A stretch of 64,000 bases of DNA. It comes from Methylobacteriaceae bacterium (lineage in GTDB: Bacteria > Pseudomonadota > Alphaproteobacteria > Rhizobiales > Beijerinckiaceae). The translations under genes and the position numbers were made by a program. Position 1 is the first letter of the stretch. Each line of letters begins with the position of its first letter. The notes beneath the pieces are model-generated. The model made no database searches. It was given only the letters and a program-made list of their open reading frames with translations, and was not told where the DNA came from. The stretch lies in contig JACKJC010000001.1 of the NCBI GenBank assembly GCA_020638195.1, positions 1,105,001 through 1,169,000 on the forward strand. The letters run 5' to 3'. This document shows, piece after piece, positions 17,354-25,400 of the stretch.

Positions 17354-17864
17354 GGATCGACAGGCCCGCGACCATCAGATGCACTTCGTCGGCGCGCGCC
17401 GCGACGGCCTGATGCAGAAAGCCCGCCTCGTCGCGGAAGCGGCGCGACAGCGCATTGTCCGGCACGATTCCAAGCCCCACCTCGTTCGACACGACGAATG
17501 TCGGCGAATGTCGCGCAGCGAGCGCATCGACGAGACGCGCGCGCTCTGCGGCGATGTCGGCGTCCGCCAGCAGCCGGTTGGTGAGCCACAGCGTGAGGCA
17601 ATCGACGAGAACGGGCGCGTCGTTGGGCGTATCGCGCAAGGCCGCGCAAAGTTCGTGCGGCGCGTCGATCGTTCGCCAGCGCGCATCGCGCCGGTCGCGG
17701 TGCGCGGCTATGCGCGCGCGCATCTCGTCGTCGAAGGCCTGCGCGGTCGCGATGTAGATCCACGGCGGCGCGAGCGCCGTCATGCGCGCCTCCGCGAACG
17801 TGCTTTTCCCCGAGCGTGCGCCGCCGAGCACGAGGACGAGAGGCCCGCGTTTCGCCTCCATCAT
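17343..17864 (-). CDS. cobU: Bifunctional adenosylcobinamide kinase/adenosylcobinamide-phosphate guanylyltransferase
   Basis: It phosphorylates adenosylcobinamide and attaches GMP during nucleotide-loop assembly of cobalamin. The 173 residues carry the P-loop GGARSGKS (14-21), IYIATAQAFDDEM, AHRDRR, the second-site DCLTLWLTN and FVVSNEVGLGIVP, all family hallmarks. Tandem ATG codons start it, overlapping the stop of the PLP enzyme upstream (ATGA). In alphaproteobacteria it is also called cobP. Confidence 0.93.
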   Translation of the reverse strand: MMEAKRGPLVLVLGGARSGKSTFAEARMTALAPPWIYIATAQAFDDEMRARIAAHRDRRDARWRTIDAPHELCAALRDTPNDAPVLVDCLTLWLTNRLLADADIAAERARLVDALAARHSPTFVVSNEVGLGIVPDNALSRRFRDEAGFLHQAVAARADEVHLMVAGLSIRAK

Positions 17865-18877
17865 GGCGCGCCCCGCAGCGCCGCTTCGAGCCGGGCCCAG
17901 GCGCCATCGGCGGGAATGCCGAAGCGCAGCCAGCGCGGATGTTCGGGAAAGTGCCTGACATGCACGCCCGCGCGCCCGAGCCGGTCGGCGATTGCCGGCG
18001 CGCGATCCTGCGCGGCGAGGCGAAACAGCGGCGTTCCGCCGACGATGTCGAACCCCGCCACGCGCAACAGTGTGTCGAGCCGCGCTATATCATGTTCCAG
18101 ACGGTCGCGCGTCGCCATCAGCCAGTCACGGTCGCCGAGCGCGCGTGCGCCGAGCGCGATCGCGGGTCCCGAGACCGGCCACGGCCCGAAGCCTTCGCGC
18201 AAGCGGGCGGAGAGATCGAGCGGCGCGATCACGAAGCCGAGCCGCACGCCGGCGAGCCCGAAGGTCTTGCCGAAAGAGCGCAGCACGATCGCGCCGCAGG
18301 CCGCGGCGTCGCCGGCGATGCTCTCCGCGGGCGCGAGATCGGCGAAGGATTCGTCCACGACCAATCGCGTGTGACGCGCGAGCGCCAGCAGGGCGTCGCG
18401 CTCGATCGCGCGTCCCGTCGGATTGTTGGGATTGACGATGACGGCGACGTCGCAGTCCGCCAGCTCTGACGCGTCCGCGCAGGCGACGACATCTCGGCCT
18501 GCGCGACGCCAGCTCGCGGCGTGCTCGGCATAGGTCGGTCCGAGAATGCCGACGCGGCGCCCTGGCAAAACGCGCGGCAGCATCTGGATCAGCGCCTGCG
18601 CGCCGGGCGCCGCGACAATTGCGCGGGCGTCGGCGACGCCATAGGCGCGCGCCGCGCTCTCTTCCAGCGCGAGCAGGGTTGCAGGCTCGGGCAGTCGCGC
18701 GAAACATTCCTCGGGCAGCGCGCCGACGGGATAGGTGTGCGGATTGATGCCCGTCGACAGGTCGATCCACGTCTCCGGCGCATCGGGAAAGCGTCGGCGC
18801 GCGGCGGAAAGATCGCCGCCGTGCTCCAGCGGCGCGGGGGCGGCCTCGGCGTTCGGCGCGGGTCGGGCGTGCAACAT
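17861..18877 (-). CDS. cobC: Threonine-phosphate decarboxylase of cobalamin synthesis (class I aminotransferase fold)
   Basis: A PLP enzyme that makes (R)-1-aminopropan-2-ol phosphate for the cobalamin linker. Seen in 338 residues: EHGGDLSAARRRFP, WIDLSTGINPHTYP, APGAQALIQMLPRVLPG, VIVNPNNPTGR and Lys204 in RSFGKTFGLAG (Schiff base). The ATG at 18877 has AAGG nearby; an in-frame ATG at 18889 is possible. It is divergent from the cobinamide-phosphate synthase gene, with only 66 bases between. No cobalamin riboswitch fits there. Called cobD in enterobacteria. Confidence 0.9.
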   Translation of the reverse strand: MLHARPAPNAEAAPAPLEHGGDLSAARRRFPDAPETWIDLSTGINPHTYPVGALPEECFARLPEPATLLALEESAARAYGVADARAIVAAPGAQALIQMLPRVLPGRRVGILGPTYAEHAASWRRAGRDVVACADASELADCDVAVIVNPNNPTGRAIERDALLALARHTRLVVDESFADLAPAESIAGDAAACGAIVLRSFGKTFGLAGVRLGFVIAPLDLSARLREGFGPWPVSGPAIALGARALGDRDWLMATRDRLEHDIARLDTLLRVAGFDIVGGTPLFRLAAQDRAPAIADRLGRAGVHVRHFPEHPRWLRFGIPADGAWARLEAALRGAP

Positions 18878-18943
18878 GCCTGCCTTCATACAGCAGCGCC
18901 GCGCGCCTCGAAACTTGACGCGCCGTCGCGGCCCGTTACAGCC

Positions 18944-19918
18944 ATGCGGATGGACCTGACGGAGAATATCGCGCTCGCCTTGCTGGCTCTGCTGATCGAG
19001 GCGCTCGTCGGCTACCCCGGCGGGCTCTACCGGATCATCGGCCATCCCGTCAGCTGGATCGGCCGGCTGATTGGCCTGGTCGAGCGCAGGCTGAACCTGC
19101 CCGAGCGCGGCGGCGATATGAGACGGGAGCGCGGCTGGGGTCTGATGATCGGCCTCTGCTTTCTGGTCGGCTTCGGCGGGCTTTCGATCCATCTGTCGCT
19201 CGCCGCAACGCTGCCGGGCCTCGCGCTGCTCGCGCTCATCGCCTCCACGCTCATCGCGCAACGCAGCCTTTATGCGCATGTCCGCGATGTCGCCGTCGCG
19301 CTCGACCGATCTCTTGAAGACGGCCGAGCTGCGGTGGCGCTCATCGTCGGGCGCAATGTCGAGGAGCTCGACGAAGCCGGCGTGTCGCGCGCCGCCGTCG
19401 AGAGCCTCGCGGAAAATTTCTCCGACGGCGTCGTCGCGCCGACCTTCTGGCTGGCGCTCGCCGGCCTGCCGGGCGCCGCGCTCTACAAGGCGATCAATAC
19501 GGCCGACAGCATGATCGGCCACAAGACCGAGCGCTATCGCGACTTCGGCTATGCCGCCGCGAAAATCGACGATGTCGTCAACTGGCCGGCCGCGCGGATT
19601 TCCGGGGCGCTGATCGTCGGCGCGGCGGCGCTTGGGCGCGCAACCTATCCGCTGCGCGGCTGGCGAGTGATGAAGCGCGACGCCGGCAAGCATGTTTCAC
19701 CAAACGCCGGCTGGCCGGAAGCCGCCATGGCCGGCGCGCTGCATGTGCGCCTCGGTGGGCCGCGCGCCTATGGCGGCAATGTCGTGGCCGGCGCCTGGCT
19801 TGGCGACGCGGACGAGCCGGTCGACCGCGCGACCATCCGTCGCGCGCTCAAGCTCTATCGGCGGGCCTGCGTGTTGCAGTTTTTCGGCCTCGCCTTCGTC
19901 GGCGCCTTGCTCGTATAA
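18944..19918 (+). CDS. cobD: Adenosylcobinamide-phosphate synthase, integral membrane
   Basis: It joins adenosylcobyric acid and aminopropanol (phosphate) in the membrane. The 324 residues match CbiB/CobD: LIEALVGYPGGLYRIIGHPV, IGRLIGLVERRLN, SLAENFSDGVVAPTFW, INTADSMIGHKTERY and DDVVNWPAARISG. Several hydrophobic helices are spread along the chain. ATG at 18944 is six bases before another in-frame ATG. It is followed after six bases by the DUF1636 gene. The symbol follows the alphaproteobacterial usage; cbiB is the same function. Confidence 0.93.
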   Translation: MRMDLTENIALALLALLIEALVGYPGGLYRIIGHPVSWIGRLIGLVERRLNLPERGGDMRRERGWGLMIGLCFLVGFGGLSIHLSLAATLPGLALLALIASTLIAQRSLYAHVRDVAVALDRSLEDGRAAVALIVGRNVEELDEAGVSRAAVESLAENFSDGVVAPTFWLALAGLPGAALYKAINTADSMIGHKTERYRDFGYAAAKIDDVVNWPAARISGALIVGAAALGRATYPLRGWRVMKRDAGKHVSPNAGWPEAAMAGALHVRLGGPRAYGGNVVAGAWLGDADEPVDRATIRRALKLYRRACVLQFFGLAFVGALLV

Positions 19919-19924
19919 GGGCGC

Positions 19925-20287
19925 ATGACGACCAAGACGAAAATCCGCGTCTGCGTGAAATGCCGCGCGACAGGCGAGCCGAAAGGGCCGATCGAGGACC
20001 GCATGGGCTCGCATCTCCTGCGCGAGCTGCGCGCAGCCGCCGCAGACGCCGGGGATGTCGAGATCGAGCCGGTCGAATGCCTGAAAGTCTGCGTGCGGCC
20101 GGTCACCATCACCCTGTCGGCTACCGACAAATGGACCTGGCTGTTCGGCGATTTTCCGCTGGGATCGACGTCGGACATTCTCGATGCCGCGCGGCTCTAC
20201 GCCCGGATGCCCGACGGCCTCATCCCCAAGGAGGAGATGCCGCCGTCGCTGAAACTCGGACAGGTCGCGCGCGTGCCGCCGGGGTAG
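19925..20287 (+). CDS. DUF1636 predicted metal-binding protein of a cobalamin locus
   Basis: This 120-residue protein has Cys10 and Cys13 (VCVKCRATG) and Cys52 and Cys56 (VECLKVCVRPVT), a spacing like thioredoxin-fold [2Fe-2S] ferredoxins. It then contains the WTWLFGDFPLGSTSDIL segment typical of DUF1636. Its place six bases after cobD supports a link to corrin or cobalt handling, as seen often for this family; the reaction is unknown. Its stop codon lies inside a 50-bp palindrome shared with aroE. Confidence 0.82.
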   Translation: MTTKTKIRVCVKCRATGEPKGPIEDRMGSHLLRELRAAAADAGDVEIEPVECLKVCVRPVTITLSATDKWTWLFGDFPLGSTSDILDAARLYARMPDGLIPKEEMPPSLKLGQVARVPPG

Positions 20288-20327
20288 CAGACCGCGAGCC
20301 TGAAGGCTCGCGGTCTGCTACCCCGGC
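20278..20327. terminator. 50-bp perfect palindrome, probable bidirectional terminator (family D, copy 1)
   Basis: Two 23-base arms (20278-20300 and 20305-20327) are perfect inverted copies around the loop TGAA. The palindrome contains the TAG stops of both convergent genes, DUF1636 (20285-20287) and aroE (20320-20318), in mirror positions. Its core, ACCGCGAGCC plus complement, recurs at 49965-50022. Confidence 0.85.
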
Positions 20328-21157
20328 TCCATCATCGCGCGCTCGTCGGCCGTCACATCGGGCATGATCCCGAACCAGTCGTGGAAGGCGGGGCGCGCCT
20401 GCTGGATCAGCATGCCGAGCCCATCGACCGCAACATTTCCACGCACGCGAGCCGCCGCCAGAAGCGGCGTTTCCAGCGGCGTGTAGACGATATCGTTGAC
20501 GAGCGCGTTTCTAGCCAGCGCGTCGAGAGATATGTCCAGAGGCGGCTGGCCGACCATGCCGTTGCTCGTGGTGTTGACGAGCAGGGCCGAGCCGGCGAGC
20601 GCCTCGGAGCGCTCGTCCCAGCGCAATGGCTTTACGGCCGCGCCGAATTCGTCCGCAAAGGCCTGCGCGCGCTCGAACGTGCGATTGACAACACGGACTT
20701 CCGGAGCGCCATCCGCGATCAGTCCGTAGACGATCGCCCGCGCCGCGCCACCGGCGCCCAGCACGACAGCAGGCCCCTGCGCCGCGCGCCAGCCGGGCGC
20801 CTGTGCGCGTAGCGCCTCCATGAAGCCGAACACGTCGTAATTGAAGGCCGCGAGCGAGCCGTCCTCCAGCACGACCACGCAATTGGCCGCGCCGATCGCT
20901 TTCGCCGCGGGATCGACGTGATCGGCGATCCGCACGATGTCCTCCTTGTGCGGCAGGGTGACGTTGCAGCCCGCGAAATTGAGCGCGGGCAGCGCGCGCA
21001 GCGCTGCTTCCAGCCTGCCGGGCTCGACCGGCAGCGGCGCGTAATAGCCGGAAACGCCATAGCGCCGCATCCAGCTGTTGTGCAGGCGCGGCGAGCGCGA
21101 ATGCATGACAGGCCAGCCCATGACGCCGGCGAGGCGGAAGGTTGCGGGGTGCGACAT
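20318..21157 (-). CDS. aroE: Shikimate dehydrogenase family protein
   Basis: It should reduce 3-dehydroshikimate with NADPH in aromatic amino-acid synthesis. In 279 residues: substrate Ser pair in VMHSRSPRLHN, Lys71 in TLPHKED, Asn92 in IGAANCVVV, Asp108 in FNYDVFGF, glycine-rich GAGGAARA and NRTFERA for NADPH. The usual NTD motif reads NYD here, so the conserved Thr is Tyr107, which may change substrate fit. It is convergent with DUF1636 and divergent from the marR gene. Confidence 0.88.
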   Translation of the reverse strand: MSHPATFRLAGVMGWPVMHSRSPRLHNSWMRRYGVSGYYAPLPVEPGRLEAALRALPALNFAGCNVTLPHKEDIVRIADHVDPAAKAIGAANCVVVLEDGSLAAFNYDVFGFMEALRAQAPGWRAAQGPAVVLGAGGAARAIVYGLIADGAPEVRVVNRTFERAQAFADEFGAAVKPLRWDERSEALAGSALLVNTTSNGMVGQPPLDISLDALARNALVNDIVYTPLETPLLAAARVRGNVAVDGLGMLIQQARPAFHDWFGIMPDVTADERAMMEPG

Positions 21158-21232
21158 GCCTCCCGCTTAGCCGAGGCCGACGCGCTTTTCCAGCGGCATG
21201 GGGCCCATGCGTCGCGCGGGATTGCCGAAAGC

Positions 21233-21246
21233 TGCATATGCATATA
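21233..21246. promoter_or_regulatory. Operator-like palindromes before the marR gene
   Basis: TGCATATGCA and the overlapping ATATGCATAT are both perfect palindromes 10-24 bases before the ATG at 21257. A related TGCATATACAT lies before the MATE gene. MarR proteins usually bind such AT-rich palindromes and repress their own promoter. Confidence 0.55.
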
Positions 21247-21256
21247 TCGTCTGTTT

Positions 21257-21691
21257 ATGGCCACAAACGCTTCCCCGAACCTCTGCACCGCCGCGCGCGT
21301 GCGAAAAGCGAGCCGCCGCGTGTCGCAGATCTACGACCGCGAGCTGGAGCCCTATGATCTCACGGTCACGCAATTCGGCCTGCTCGCGCAATTGCGCGCA
21401 GCGCCGGGCGTCACCATCGGAGCACTGGCCGAGCGCATGGTGATGGACGCCACCACCGTCTCGCGCAACCTGCGCCCGCTCGAGCGGCGCGATCTCGTTG
21501 CGGCGGAGGCGGATCGCGACGACGGGCGCGTGCGCAAACTCAAGCTGACGCCGGAGGGCCGCGCGACGCTCGATCGTGCGATGACCGGCTGGCGCGCGGC
21601 GCAGGATCACGTCGCCACGGCGCTGGGCGCAGAGGAAATGCGAGCGCTCAACGCCGCGCTCGATCGCGCGCTCGAACGTCTGGCGGTCTGA
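21257..21691 (+). CDS. MarR family transcriptional regulator
   Basis: A 144-residue winged-helix repressor: YDRELEPYDLTVTQFGLLAQ, then GALAERMVMDATTVSRNLRP (recognition helix), then the wing DRDDGRVRKLKLTPEG and a C-terminal dimer helix. It lies 47 bases before the MATE efflux gene on the same strand, and both carry similar TGCATAT sites, so it probably represses itself and the pump until a toxic ligand binds. The longer frame that begins at 20918 is antisense to aroE and not used. Confidence 0.9.
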   Translation: MATNASPNLCTAARVRKASRRVSQIYDRELEPYDLTVTQFGLLAQLRAAPGVTIGALAERMVMDATTVSRNLRPLERRDLVAAEADRDDGRVRKLKLTPEGRATLDRAMTGWRAAQDHVATALGAEEMRALNAALDRALERLAV

Positions 21692-21708
21692 ACCGCATGT
21701 CTAAAATC

Positions 21709-21720
21709 TGCATATACATC
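21709..21720. promoter_or_regulatory. Second operator-like site, before the MATE gene
   Basis: TGCATATACATC lies 19 bases before the MATE start and matches the palindrome upstream of marR in nine of eleven leading positions. It suggests joint control of both genes. Confidence 0.45.
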
Positions 21721-21738
21721 TAGCCGACCGAGGCCCCG

Positions 21739-23091
21739 ATGCTTGCGCCCAACGCACAGAACCCGTTGCTGAGCGGCCCGATCCTGCCGACGCTGATGCG
21801 TCTTTCGCTGCCCAATATGGGCGCGATGGTCGCGACCTCGCTCGTCGCCATCGCGGAGACATCCTACGTCGGCGTGCTCGGCACCTCCGCGCTTGCGGGG
21901 CTCGCGCTCGTCTTTCCCTTCGTCATGCTGCAGCAGATGATGTCGGGCGGCGCCATGGGCGGCGGCGTTTCGTCGTCGATCGCGCGCGCGCTCGGCGCCA
22001 ACGATGTCGCCCGCGCCAATTCGCTGGCCCTGCACGCGAGCTTCATCGGCCTGTCGGCCGGCGTCGTCATGGCGCTGATTATCTTCTTCCTCGGCCCGGC
22101 GATCTTCGCGGCGCTCGGCGGTCGCGACGCCGCGCTCGCCGACGCCATCGCCTATGCGCGCGTCTATTCCATCGCGGCCCTGTTCGTGTGGATGACGAAT
22201 ACGCTCGCTTCCGTCTTGCGCGGTTCAGGCAACATGCGCGTGCCCTCGGCGATCGTCTTCGTGGCGTCCGCCGCGCAGGTTGTGGTCGGCGGCGCGCTTG
22301 GTCTCGGGCTCGGCGGCCTGCCGCGCCTCGGCATGGCGGGCGTCGCGACCGGCCAGGTGGCGGCCTTCGGCGGCGCGTCGCTGGTGCTCGCCTGGTTCCT
22401 CATGTCCGGTCGCGCGCGCGTGACGCTCACGCCATCGGCTTTCGTCGCCGACGGCGCGCTGTTCCGCGACATCCTGCGCGTCGGCGGGCTCGCCTGTATC
22501 TCGCCGCTGCAGACGGTGGCGACCGTGCTCATCCTCACGCGTCTCGTCGCGCATTTCGGCACGTCCGCGCTGGCGGGCTACGGCATCGGCTCGCGTCTCG
22601 AGTTTCTGCTCATCCCCATCGCCTTCGCCATCGGCGTCGCCTGCGTGCCCATGGTCGGCATGGCGATCGGCGCGGGCGACGTGTCTCGCGCACGCAGGGT
22701 CGCGTGGACGGGCGGCCTCGTGTCGGCCTGCATGCTCGGCGCGGTCGGCCTGTTCTTCGCGGCCTTCCCGCATCTGTGGTCGCGCATGTTCACGCATGAT
22801 GCGGGCGTACTCGAATCCGCGCGCATCTATCTCGTCTGGTCCGGTCTCGCCTATTTCTTCTACGGCCTCGGCCTCTGCCTCTATTTCGCCTCGCAGGGCG
22901 CGGGCAAGGTTCTCGGGCCCGTGCTCGCCGGCACTGTGCGCCTTGCCGTCGTCCTCGCCGGCGGCCTCTGGCTCGCCTCGTGGGACGCGCCGCAATGGAC
23001 GATGTTCGTGGTGGTGGGCCTGTCGATGCTCGCCTATGGGCTGGCGACCGCGGGCTTCGTCTGGATCACGCCCTGGGGGAAGAAGGCGTAG
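21739..23091 (+). CDS. MATE family efflux transporter
   Basis: A 450-residue inner-membrane multidrug/toxin antiporter with about twelve helices in two similar halves. The first half starts with LMRLSLPNMGAMVATSLVAI and the second with FRDILRVGGLACISPLQTVA. LAGLALVFPFVMLQQMM resembles the helix 2 region of NorM/DinF proteins. It likely uses Na+ or H+ to expel cationic compounds. The control by the upstream MarR protein is inferred from spacing and shared sites. Confidence 0.9.
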   Translation: MLAPNAQNPLLSGPILPTLMRLSLPNMGAMVATSLVAIAETSYVGVLGTSALAGLALVFPFVMLQQMMSGGAMGGGVSSSIARALGANDVARANSLALHASFIGLSAGVVMALIIFFLGPAIFAALGGRDAALADAIAYARVYSIAALFVWMTNTLASVLRGSGNMRVPSAIVFVASAAQVVVGGALGLGLGGLPRLGMAGVATGQVAAFGGASLVLAWFLMSGRARVTLTPSAFVADGALFRDILRVGGLACISPLQTVATVLILTRLVAHFGTSALAGYGIGSRLEFLLIPIAFAIGVACVPMVGMAIGAGDVSRARRVAWTGGLVSACMLGAVGLFFAAFPHLWSRMFTHDAGVLESARIYLVWSGLAYFFYGLGLCLYFASQGAGKVLGPVLAGTVRLAVVLAGGLWLASWDAPQWTMFVVVGLSMLAYGLATAGFVWITPWGKKA

Positions 23092-23097
23092 GGCTTC

Positions 23098-23220
23098 CCC
23101 TTCTCCCCGCTCGCGGGGAGAAGGTGGCCGACAGGCCGGATGAGGGGCCGAGCCACAACACGCGCACCAGTCGCTTGCCCCCTCACCCCGGCCCTCTCCC
23201 CGCTTTGCGGGGAGAGGGAG
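23098..23220. repeat. Mosaic intergenic palindrome, family A, copy 1
   Basis: Two hairpins, CTTCTCCCCG with CGGGGAGAAG and CCTCTCCCCG with CGGGGAGAGG, are joined by a spacer holding GGATGAGGGGC and CCCCTCACCCC. This resembles the RIME-type mosaics of Rhizobiales. It fills the gap between the convergent MATE and alcohol dehydrogenase genes. Confidence 0.85.
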
Positions 23221-23228
23221 AGGCCCTT

Positions 23229-24236
23229 TCAATACCTCAAGCAAATCTTCCCGAAATGCCCCGCGCCCTTCATGCAGCGCAAAGCCTCGGGAACCTCATC
23301 GAAGGCAAACGTCCGGTCGATCACCGGCTTCATGCCGGCCTTGTCGATCGCCGCCACCATCTGCTCGAACATTTCGCGCGAGCCGACGGAAAGCCCGATC
23401 ATCCGCAAATTCTTGCCGAACAAGGTGGGCATGGCGATCTGCTGCGAAAAGCCCGAGAGCACGCCGATCACCTCGATACGCCCGCCGACCTTTGCGGCTT
23501 CCAGCGACTGGTTGAGCGTGCCCGCGCCGCCGACTTCGACGACGTGATCGACACCCGCGCCGCCGGTCAGTTCCAGCGCCGCCTTCGCCCATTCGGGATG
23601 TGTCTTGTAGTTGATCGTCTCGTCCGCGCCCAACGCCTTCGCGCGCGACAGCTTGCCGTCGGACGAGGATGTCACGATCACTTTCGCGCCGGCCATCTTG
23701 GCGAATTGCAGCGCGAAGATCGACACGCCGCCCGTGCCCTGCACGAGCACGGTCTCGCCTGTCTTCAACTCGCCTTCCACCATCAGCGCGCGCCAGGCGG
23801 TGAGGCCGGCGCAGGGCAGGGTGGCGGCTTCCTCGAACGACCATGCCCTCGGAATGGGCGAAACCGCCTCCGCCTTGGCGACGAATTCCTCCTGCAAGAC
23901 ACCGGGCAGCGGGCCGCCGAGCGGTCGTGAGCGCTTGGTGGCGTCCGGCCGTCCATCGATCCAGCCTTCGAAGAACATCGGGCAGACGCGGTCGCCGACC
24001 TTCACGCGCGAAACGCCTTCGCCGATCGCGAGCACTTCGCCCGCGCCATCGGAGAAGGGGATGAGCGGCAGACGGCGCGTGCCGCCCATGCCCTGCACCG
24101 TCAGAAGATCGCGATAGTTCACCGACGCCGCGCGCATGCGGATCAGGACTTCGCCGGCGCCCGGCTGGCGTGTTTTCGCCTCGATCATCTTCAGATGATC
24201 GATCCCCCATTCGCCCTCGACCTGCCATGCGCGCAT
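23229..24236 (-). CDS. Zinc-type/quinone oxidoreductase, MDR superfamily
   Basis: A 335-residue medium-chain dehydrogenase/reductase: RMRAASVNYRDLLTVQG, SDGAGEVLAIGEGV, PCAGLTAWRALM and the NADP-binding VQGTGGVSIFALQFAK, then VDHVVEVGGAGTLNQSL. The catalytic zinc Cys and the structural four-Cys lobe are absent, so it is more like quinone or enoyl reductases than alcohol dehydrogenases. ATG at 24236 has GGAG eight bases before it; a GTG at 24245 overlapping the previous stop is also possible. It follows the nitronate monooxygenase gene in one transcript. Confidence 0.85.
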   Translation of the reverse strand: MRAWQVEGEWGIDHLKMIEAKTRQPGAGEVLIRMRAASVNYRDLLTVQGMGGTRRLPLIPFSDGAGEVLAIGEGVSRVKVGDRVCPMFFEGWIDGRPDATKRSRPLGGPLPGVLQEEFVAKAEAVSPIPRAWSFEEAATLPCAGLTAWRALMVEGELKTGETVLVQGTGGVSIFALQFAKMAGAKVIVTSSSDGKLSRAKALGADETINYKTHPEWAKAALELTGGAGVDHVVEVGGAGTLNQSLEAAKVGGRIEVIGVLSGFSQQIAMPTLFGKNLRMIGLSVGSREMFEQMVAAIDKAGMKPVIDRTFAFDEVPEALRCMKGAGHFGKICLRY

Positions 24237-24241
24237 GACGA

Positions 24242-25234
24242 TCACTCCGCAGCGGCGGCGTGCGTCACGACCATATTGGCCATGCGTCGCGTGATGATGG
24301 CTTCCGCGTCGGCCACGATGCGGTCGACGAGTTCCTTCACCGAGGGAATATCGTGGATCAGGCCTTGCACCATTCCGGCCGACCAGATGCCTGCGTTGAT
24401 GTCGCCGCTCTCGAGTCCCGCCCGACCGCGCACGCCGGCGACGAGATGCTTGACTTCCTCGAAAGTCGCGCCGCGCTTCTCCGCGGCGATGACTTCGTCG
24501 CTAATCGCATTCTTCGCGACGCGCGCCGTATTGTGCATGGTGCGGAAGATGAGATTGGTGGCGCGCTCGTCGTTCGCCACCATCTGCTGCTTGAACGCTT
24601 CGTGGATCGGCGCTTCTTTTGTCGCGCAGAAGCGCGTGCCCATGTTGACGCCGTCGGCGCCGAGCGCCAGCGCCGCCGCCAGTCCTCGCCCGTCGCCGAA
24701 ACCGCCCGATGCGATCATCGGGATCGTGATCTTGTCGGCGGCGCAGGGAATGAGGATCAGGCCGGGAATGTCGTCCTCGCCCGGATGGCCCGCGCATTCG
24801 AACCCGTCGATCGAGATCGCATCGACGCCCATGCGCTGCGCGGACGCCGCGTGGCGAACGGCCGTGCATTTGTGGATGACCTTGACGCCGTGCTTCTTGA
24901 AATCGTCGACATGTTCCTGCGGCTTGTAGCCCGCCGTCTCCACGATCTTCACGCCGCTCTCGATGATCGCGCGCCGATATTCGGCGTAAGGAGGCGGATT
25001 GATGGACGGCAGGATGGTGAGGTTCACGCCGAACGGCTTGTCGGTCATCTCCGCACAGCGTTTGATCTCTTTTGCGAGATCCTCCGGCGTCGGCTGCGTC
25101 AGCGCGGTGATGAAGCCGAGCGCTCCGGCGTTCGCCACGGCGGCGACGAGCTCCGCGCGCCCCACCCATTGCATGCCGCCCTGCACGATCGGGTGCTGCA
25201 CGCCGAACATTTCGGTGAAACGGGTCTTGAGCAT
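24242..25234 (-). CDS. Nitronate monooxygenase family flavoprotein
   Basis: A 330-residue FMN TIM barrel: HPIVQGGMQWVGRAELVAAV at the start, GFITALTQPTPEDL, FGVNLTILP, SIDGFECAGHPGEDD and GGFGDGRGLAAALALGADGV with MGTRF. The His in the CAGHPG motif matches the catalytic His of the NMO class that oxidises alkyl nitronates. Many such proteins sit in fatty-acid loci, where some act as enoyl reductases, so the real substrate is open. It is next to the MDR reductase gene, with stop and start nearly touching. Confidence 0.85.
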   Translation of the reverse strand: MLKTRFTEMFGVQHPIVQGGMQWVGRAELVAAVANAGALGFITALTQPTPEDLAKEIKRCAEMTDKPFGVNLTILPSINPPPYAEYRRAIIESGVKIVETAGYKPQEHVDDFKKHGVKVIHKCTAVRHAASAQRMGVDAISIDGFECAGHPGEDDIPGLILIPCAADKITIPMIASGGFGDGRGLAAALALGADGVNMGTRFCATKEAPIHEAFKQQMVANDERATNLIFRTMHNTARVAKNAISDEVIAAEKRGATFEEVKHLVAGVRGRAGLESGDINAGIWSAGMVQGLIHDIPSVKELVDRIVADAEAIITRRMANMVVTHAAAAE

Positions 25235-25277
25235 GGTGTGTTTCCTCCGTGTCTCGTTCTCGAATCTTGCGCGTCTT

Positions 25278-25400
25278 TCCCTTCTCCCCGCGAGCGGGGA
25301 GAAGGTGGCCGAAGGCCGGATGAGGGGTCAAAGGGCCGGCATGCATACCAGTCGCTTGGCCCCTCACCCCAGCCCTCTCCCCGTAAACGGGGAGAGGGAG
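25278..25400. repeat. Mosaic intergenic palindrome, family A, copy 2
   Basis: Same two-hairpin layout as copy 1: CTTCTCCCCG with CGGGGAGAAG, then CCTCTCCCCG with CGGGGAGAGG, joined by GGATGAGGGG and CCCCTCACCCC. Its right half is repeated exactly at 26097-26162 because it lies in the tandem duplication. Confidence 0.85.

Noticed and set aside
18878..18943. Cobalamin riboswitch between cobC and cobD
   Set aside because: The gap is only 66 bases, too short for the B12 aptamer, and no B12 box is seen.
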